From assembly GCA_010015805.1 (NCBI GenBank), contig ML978133.1, positions 434,001 to 498,000 on the forward strand: a DNA stretch of 64,000 nt, written 5' to 3'. Below the pieces are notes generated by a model. That model searched no databases. It was not told the origin of the DNA and worked only from the letters and a program-made list of their open reading frames with translations. Made by a program: the position numbers and the translations under genes. The first letter of the stretch is position 1. Each line of letters begins with the position of its first letter. This document shows positions 60,400 through 64,000 of this stretch, piece by piece. Origin of the DNA: Rhizodiscina lignyota (lineage: Eukaryota; Ascomycota; Dothideomycetes; Aulographales; Rhizodiscinaceae).

Positions 60400-60482
60400 C
60401 ACAAGTGGTGACGCGAGAATCGAACTCGAGAAACTTAGTGCACAAAGGATTAGAGCCCGACATTCCAAAGGCTATCTAACTG
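60400..60482 (-). other. Degenerate tRNA-like element (pseudogene or SINE head)
   Basis: On the minus strand an A-box-like TGGGTCAGTTAGA is followed about 50 nt later by GAGTTCGATTCTC, a perfect match to the core of a B box (GTTCGATTC). Between them lies CTCTAATCC, similar to a tRNA anticodon loop. Acceptor and anticodon stems do not pair well, so a working tRNA is unlikely. A T-rich stretch lies behind it in the same orientation (about 60265-60300 on the plus strand as A-rich), which would fit a SINE or a Pol III terminator. Confidence 0.45.
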
Positions 60483-60705
60483 ACCCATTCGACGGTGGAT
60501 GTCTGAGGGAGAGAACATTTAGAATTATACATATAGTACACAAAACTAACAACACATATAATAAATCCGCGTCAAACTGCGCGTTTTCACTCACAAGCAA
60601 CCCTAGCCGCCGCGATGACAGGTTGTTCCTTCCTCTGCAGCGTGTGCATGATCGCGACTGTGACGTACGTGGTCGCACATCAGCGCTTATGGCCTCAGGA
60701 ACAAC

Positions 60706-60712
60706 TATAAAT
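60706..60712 (+). promoter_or_regulatory. TATA box of the secreted protein gene
   Basis: TATAAAT lies about 125 bp upstream of the ATG at 60836, a usual distance for a fungal gene with a 5' UTR of 60-90 nt. It fits strong or inducible expression. Confidence 0.5.
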
Positions 60713-60835
60713 GCACAATCAGCTTTCTACTGCAACCCTCTCCTCTTTACTCACACAACTTCGACCGGAACTTGATCAAGAAGCAACAACGCAAGAAAGT
60801 CACAACCACCTTGCGAAGTATCACTCTTCTCCATC

Positions 60836-61179
60836 ATGAAGTCTACCATTATCATCGTCTGCTTCGGCCTCATCGCCTCCGCTGCAGCCCAGTTGACTAC
60901 CATTACGAAGGTTGTCACCAATGTCATCGACGGCCAGCTCGCTCTGTGGACCGTTGTGACGACTTCGACTATGCCACCAGGCCCAGGCTGCACTGAAGAC
61001 GCGCAGGGCATCCCGAACTGCTTCGGTATGTGGAAAGGATCGTGCCTTCTCTTTATAGATCATCTCAGCTAACGTTCGTGGCAGATGGCTGCATCCATGA
61101 CGGCGACTGCTGCAGCAACTTCTGCAACAACGGATTGTGCATGGATCCGAACAACCAGAACTGCCCGAAGAACCCGTGA
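60836..61179 (+). CDS. Small secreted cysteine-rich protein, 94 aa
   Basis: Exons are 60836..61025 and 61085..61179. The start MKSTIIIVCFGLIASAAA is a clear signal peptide, with cleavage expected before QLTTITK. A Thr/Val-rich stretch follows, then a cysteine module: GPGC, PNCF (just before the intron), DGCIHDGDCCSNFCNNGLC and QNC. That is eight cysteines with a central CC pair, a spacing like inhibitor-cystine-knot (knottin) folds. I do not recognise the protein itself. Small secreted Cys-rich proteins in fungi include effectors and antimicrobial proteins, but no function is shown here. The intron splits the module from the Thr-rich part, a neat domain boundary. It is a lone gene in a sparse region. 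Confidence 0.85.
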
Positions 61180-61942
61180 GCTCTAGCAGCGCATATCGGT
61201 ACCCTCGAGGCACAATGATTGTTTCGACGAAAGCATGAGCTATGATTTGATGAATGGCATGGCGACTCTGACTTCTCTTGACCTGGGGTCGCTCGTCGGC
61301 AGGTCGCGGCGAGGAAATGGAAAACTCCTTGAAGAGGCTTGAGATGGCTTTCAATGTACCAACATAGCACTCAAACTCTTGCTGCAAACCATAACTACCT
61401 CTTTTCTTCCATGCAGCTCACAGTGAAAGGAAATTTAGATGACGGTGAAACGTTCCGGAATCGTTCCTTCGGCGTGCAATAAAGCAAATGAGACATATTT
61501 CCCATTTCCTCTTTCATAGGTCTCAAGACGAAACATTGTAGAGCATCGACAGCTATCTTTTGATGCCTTTCGGGTCGGAATTGAGCCCCATTCAGCGAAA
61601 TGTAATGGATCTTTCAATTGATCTGATGGGATGTCGTCGGGATTTCAACCGAAGGGCTTTGATTGGATACCACTAATGGCTTCCTCACATGGCAGTTTAT
61701 CTTTCGGCGCGATTCCTACCTCATTCTTTTCATCTAACTATTTCATATTTCACATCGCATCTGTTAGTTCTTTTCTCACTGGTCTTCCGGTCGCACTTGC
61801 TGGCACATTCAGATAAAGACTTTGTAAATCTTCCCATTGCGCGACCGTCCGAACGGTGATTTCCGCCTTTGTCCTCGATCTACTCTCATTGAGGACATAT
61901 TCTGTGCAAGAGAATTTTGTATCTCTTTAATTGAATTCTTTC
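61180..61942. other. Intergenic, secreted protein to F-box gene
   Basis: About 760 bp. Open frames are under 65 codons (plus strand 61631..61816 looks hydrophobic but has no support). Nothing else is seen. Confidence 0.5.
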
Positions 61943-63529
61943 ATGCTACATCCCCGCAAGAGCCCACATCGGAAAATGTTTTCGATACGGATGGGGGCTG
62001 AACTCCTGTCACTTCCTGCGGAACTTCTGGATCAAATCTTCGAGTGTTGCGACCGAGGTGCACAATCAGCTTTATGTAGGACATGTAAAGGCATTTATAC
62101 TCGAGTTGTGTGTCTGGCAAACCATTCATTTGGGCTCGGCTAACAAAAGCCATTAGATTCCGATACTGTACAGGAACATTGATCTAAGCTGCCACAACTC
62201 GACGCTTCGGGGACATACCGGCCCACCTCATTGTGCCCCTACGCATAGGCTCGTTCCGTCAAGGTTCATGGCAAGATATCGCACGCCTCTGGATGACGAA
62301 GTTTTCTATCGACAGCAACTTTTGAGCAGAAGTATCTGCAACAATTCGAGGTTGGGCGAATACACGAAATCGTTGGTTTGGACTGTCCTCGATGAATCGG
62401 GAAAAGGAGGCCCTGATAAATCTTTTCTGGCTATCTATCCCAAAAAGGACATGATTGGAAGGTGGAATGAAGCCGGATATGAGCTCTACCTGGATGACGG
62501 CAAGTGGTTTAAACCCCGCATTAACATCATCGAGTTATATCCCGCCTGACTATGTTTTAGGTAACCTTTGGAAGACTTTCGAGAGTTTCATCAATGTGCG
62601 CAACGTGGACATTGCTTGGTTTCGGTTCGTCGATACATTCACTTATGGGCGAAAGGCTGAAGTTGACATTCCATTATAGTGACTGCAGAGAAACAACCGC
62701 ATCGATTCCGTCCTTTTTCAGAAGCGCAACTTCGCTTACAGTAGGAGGACAAGCAAGCAAGAAATTCGCAACGAAAGTACTGGGCACAGTCGAACCCCAA
62801 AACTTGACTCATCTGTGCTTTTCCAATCTTCAGCAATTCGCCGAGCCACTACCGGCGCCATCAGATCATCCATCGCTTCAGCAACTTGTCGAATATTGCG
62901 CAAATATCCGCCATCATACTGCGCCTGGACCCATGCGTGGCCACTTTCAAGATCTGATCGGCAAACTCACATCACTACGTTCCCTGCGTATCGACACCTT
63001 CGCTCCAAGTAGCTCACCGCCCACCAATGAGATTACCACATGCTATCGTGACTGGGCTGCTCTAATACGGTCGGTTAGCGGCACCTTGACGAATCTAACG
63101 GTCGAGCAAGGCCATTGGCACTGGATATACAGAAACCCTTCAAATGCCCACAACGGTGTCCACCAAAGAGAGCGTCCGACGGACAGACTCTTCGTTGACC
63201 ACATTGCACCAGCAATCCTGGAGTCCCAATGGCCGGAGCTCCGTGAACTAGAGATTCGTGGCCTCGGCAGATGCTCCATGCAGATGGTACATCGCGTTCG
63301 ACCAGAGGAGCTTCAACTGAGTGCGGATGAAGGATATGAGATCCTCAGGGAGCGGGGAAATACTTGGATTGGAAACAGGATATTCCATTATAATGGCACT
63401 CGTGCCGCTATTCGGAGACACCTCGAGCCCGACGCTGTTGTCATTATTGAGGAGGAGTCCAAGAATTTTGAGTATTGTGAGAACACAGGGATTCCGGAGT
63501 TCTACGTGGACACGCAAGGACTCGTATAG
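61943..63529 (+). CDS. F-box protein, about 473 aa, one junction uncertain
   Basis: Probable substrate adaptor of an SCF ubiquitin ligase. The F-box is near the start: LLSLPAELLDQIFECCD, then LCRTCKGIYTRV, joined by a 49-nt intron (62108..62156) to IPILYRNIDLS. The rest has no LRR or WD repeats; it shows the weakly conserved C-terminal part of ascomycete F-box proteins (FFRSATSLTVGG, THLCFSNLQQF). An intron at 62625..62688 restores the frame before RETTASIPS. Between about 62520 and 62590 the frame changes again. A GT-AG intron 62534..62585 works in phase, but the skipped stretch looks coding in another frame (PPDYVLGNLWKTFESF), so a one-base indel is the alternative. Start could be a later Met (61979 or 61994). 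Confidence 0.65.
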
Positions 63530-63961
63530 CTGAGATTTGGCATCATGATGGTATCGAATATATGCAGGAGTTCTTTCAGAGGTGAAGGTTGGCAGTAGAT
63601 ATGGGACGTAATTCACGTCCACAGTGTACACTTAGAGGTACACGGCATTTAGAGTAGAAGAAAGGTCCCCAAAGTTGGATAAATTATTCACACAATGACA
63701 TCTTTAAGTTCCGTCTAGTTGGTGATGTTATGTGCTGGACGTCTTGTGAATCTTTCCGCGAAATGCATTGAAGTTGAGGAGGCAAGGGGTTATGTAGAGT
63801 CGCAGAGTCATTTGAGGTGCGCCGCTGAGTACTTCTACGGGGGACTGCGGTCGAACTTCTGCCATCAACTCACTCACCTCCACCACCGTCTGCGATCATA
63901 AATTGAAACGATCACGGCGTCGCGTCTTCCAACTCGCATCTCCTATTTCCCGTCGCAAGTC
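63530..63961. other. Intergenic at the right end
   Basis: About 430 bp behind the F-box gene. No supported feature; one open frame of 60 codons (63719..63901) has no motif. Confidence 0.45.
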
Positions 63962-64000
63962 ATGACAGAGAGCGATGATGAGTTCTACACCATCCCGATA
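63962..64000 (+). CDS. Possible start of a further gene, cut by the window edge
   Basis: ATG at 63962 opens MTESDDEFYTIPI and runs off the window. An acidic start of this kind is common, and the preceding 60 bp are CT-rich like a fungal 5' UTR. Only 13 codons are visible, so no function can be given. Confidence 0.3.
   Translation, partial: MTESDDEFYTIPI

Larger units (their letters stand above)
59409..60835. other. Intergenic, 1.4 kb, AT-richer than its surroundings
   Basis: Contains A/T tracts (about 60265-60300) and the tRNA-like element listed separately. No gene can be supported. The last 150 bp are the promoter of the secreted protein gene, with a TATA box. Confidence 0.5.

Overview
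The window looks like nuclear chromosome of a filamentous ascomycete (Pezizomycotina; Dothideomycetes is my best guess, an inference from gene style only). Evidence: about 30 genes on both strands with short 50-80 bp GT-AG introns, fungal-type MED19, TRAPP-II Trs65, UNC-45/She4 without a TPR arm, a NACHT NLR-like protein with a Helo-like N-terminus, an F-box protein and a small secreted Cys-rich protein. Exon models were built by joining reading frames at splice sites so that phases agree; totals divide by three in every full model.

Layout, left to right. 1-364: 5' part of a CIA30 (complex I assembly) gene running off the left edge. 1052-4205: a 970-aa protein I do not recognise. 4899-9555 minus: gluconokinase and the Rad10/ERCC1 repair subunit, separated by 2.6 kb with no gene I can support. 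10098-15398: MED19, then a NACHT STAND protein. 15520-18539: V-ATPase subunit C and glycine-cleavage T-protein, divergent from a 152-bp promoter. 20118-24611: a Baeyer-Villiger-type monooxygenase, Sem1/DSS1, and phosphoglycerate kinase. 25214-28622 minus: an Mpv17/PMP22 membrane protein and Trs65. 28970-39689: Prp40, Rli1/ABCE1 and a CHD1 remodeler. 39690-42058: a gene-poor stretch dominated by a ~0.9-kb imperfect palindrome of simple repeats around a foldback core. 42059-54846: mpaB-like oxygenase, JmjC hydroxylase, APS kinase, rhomboid protease, DDHD phospholipase, HAD phosphatase, Vps24 and p23. 55346-59408: UNC-45-type myosin chaperone and a membrane-linked SDR. 59409-64000: sparse, with a degenerate tRNA-like element, a small secreted cysteine-rich protein, an F-box gene and the possible start of a further gene.

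Most genes are housekeeping and unrelated to each other; I see no gene cluster or operon-like system. The accessory signals are the NACHT protein, the secreted Cys-rich protein, the BVMO, the mpaB-like oxygenase and the F-box protein. The most unusual DNA is the palindrome downstream of CHD1, together with a tandem duplication that spans the CHD1 stop codon. No virus-like element, canonical tRNA gene, rRNA or CRISPR array was found.
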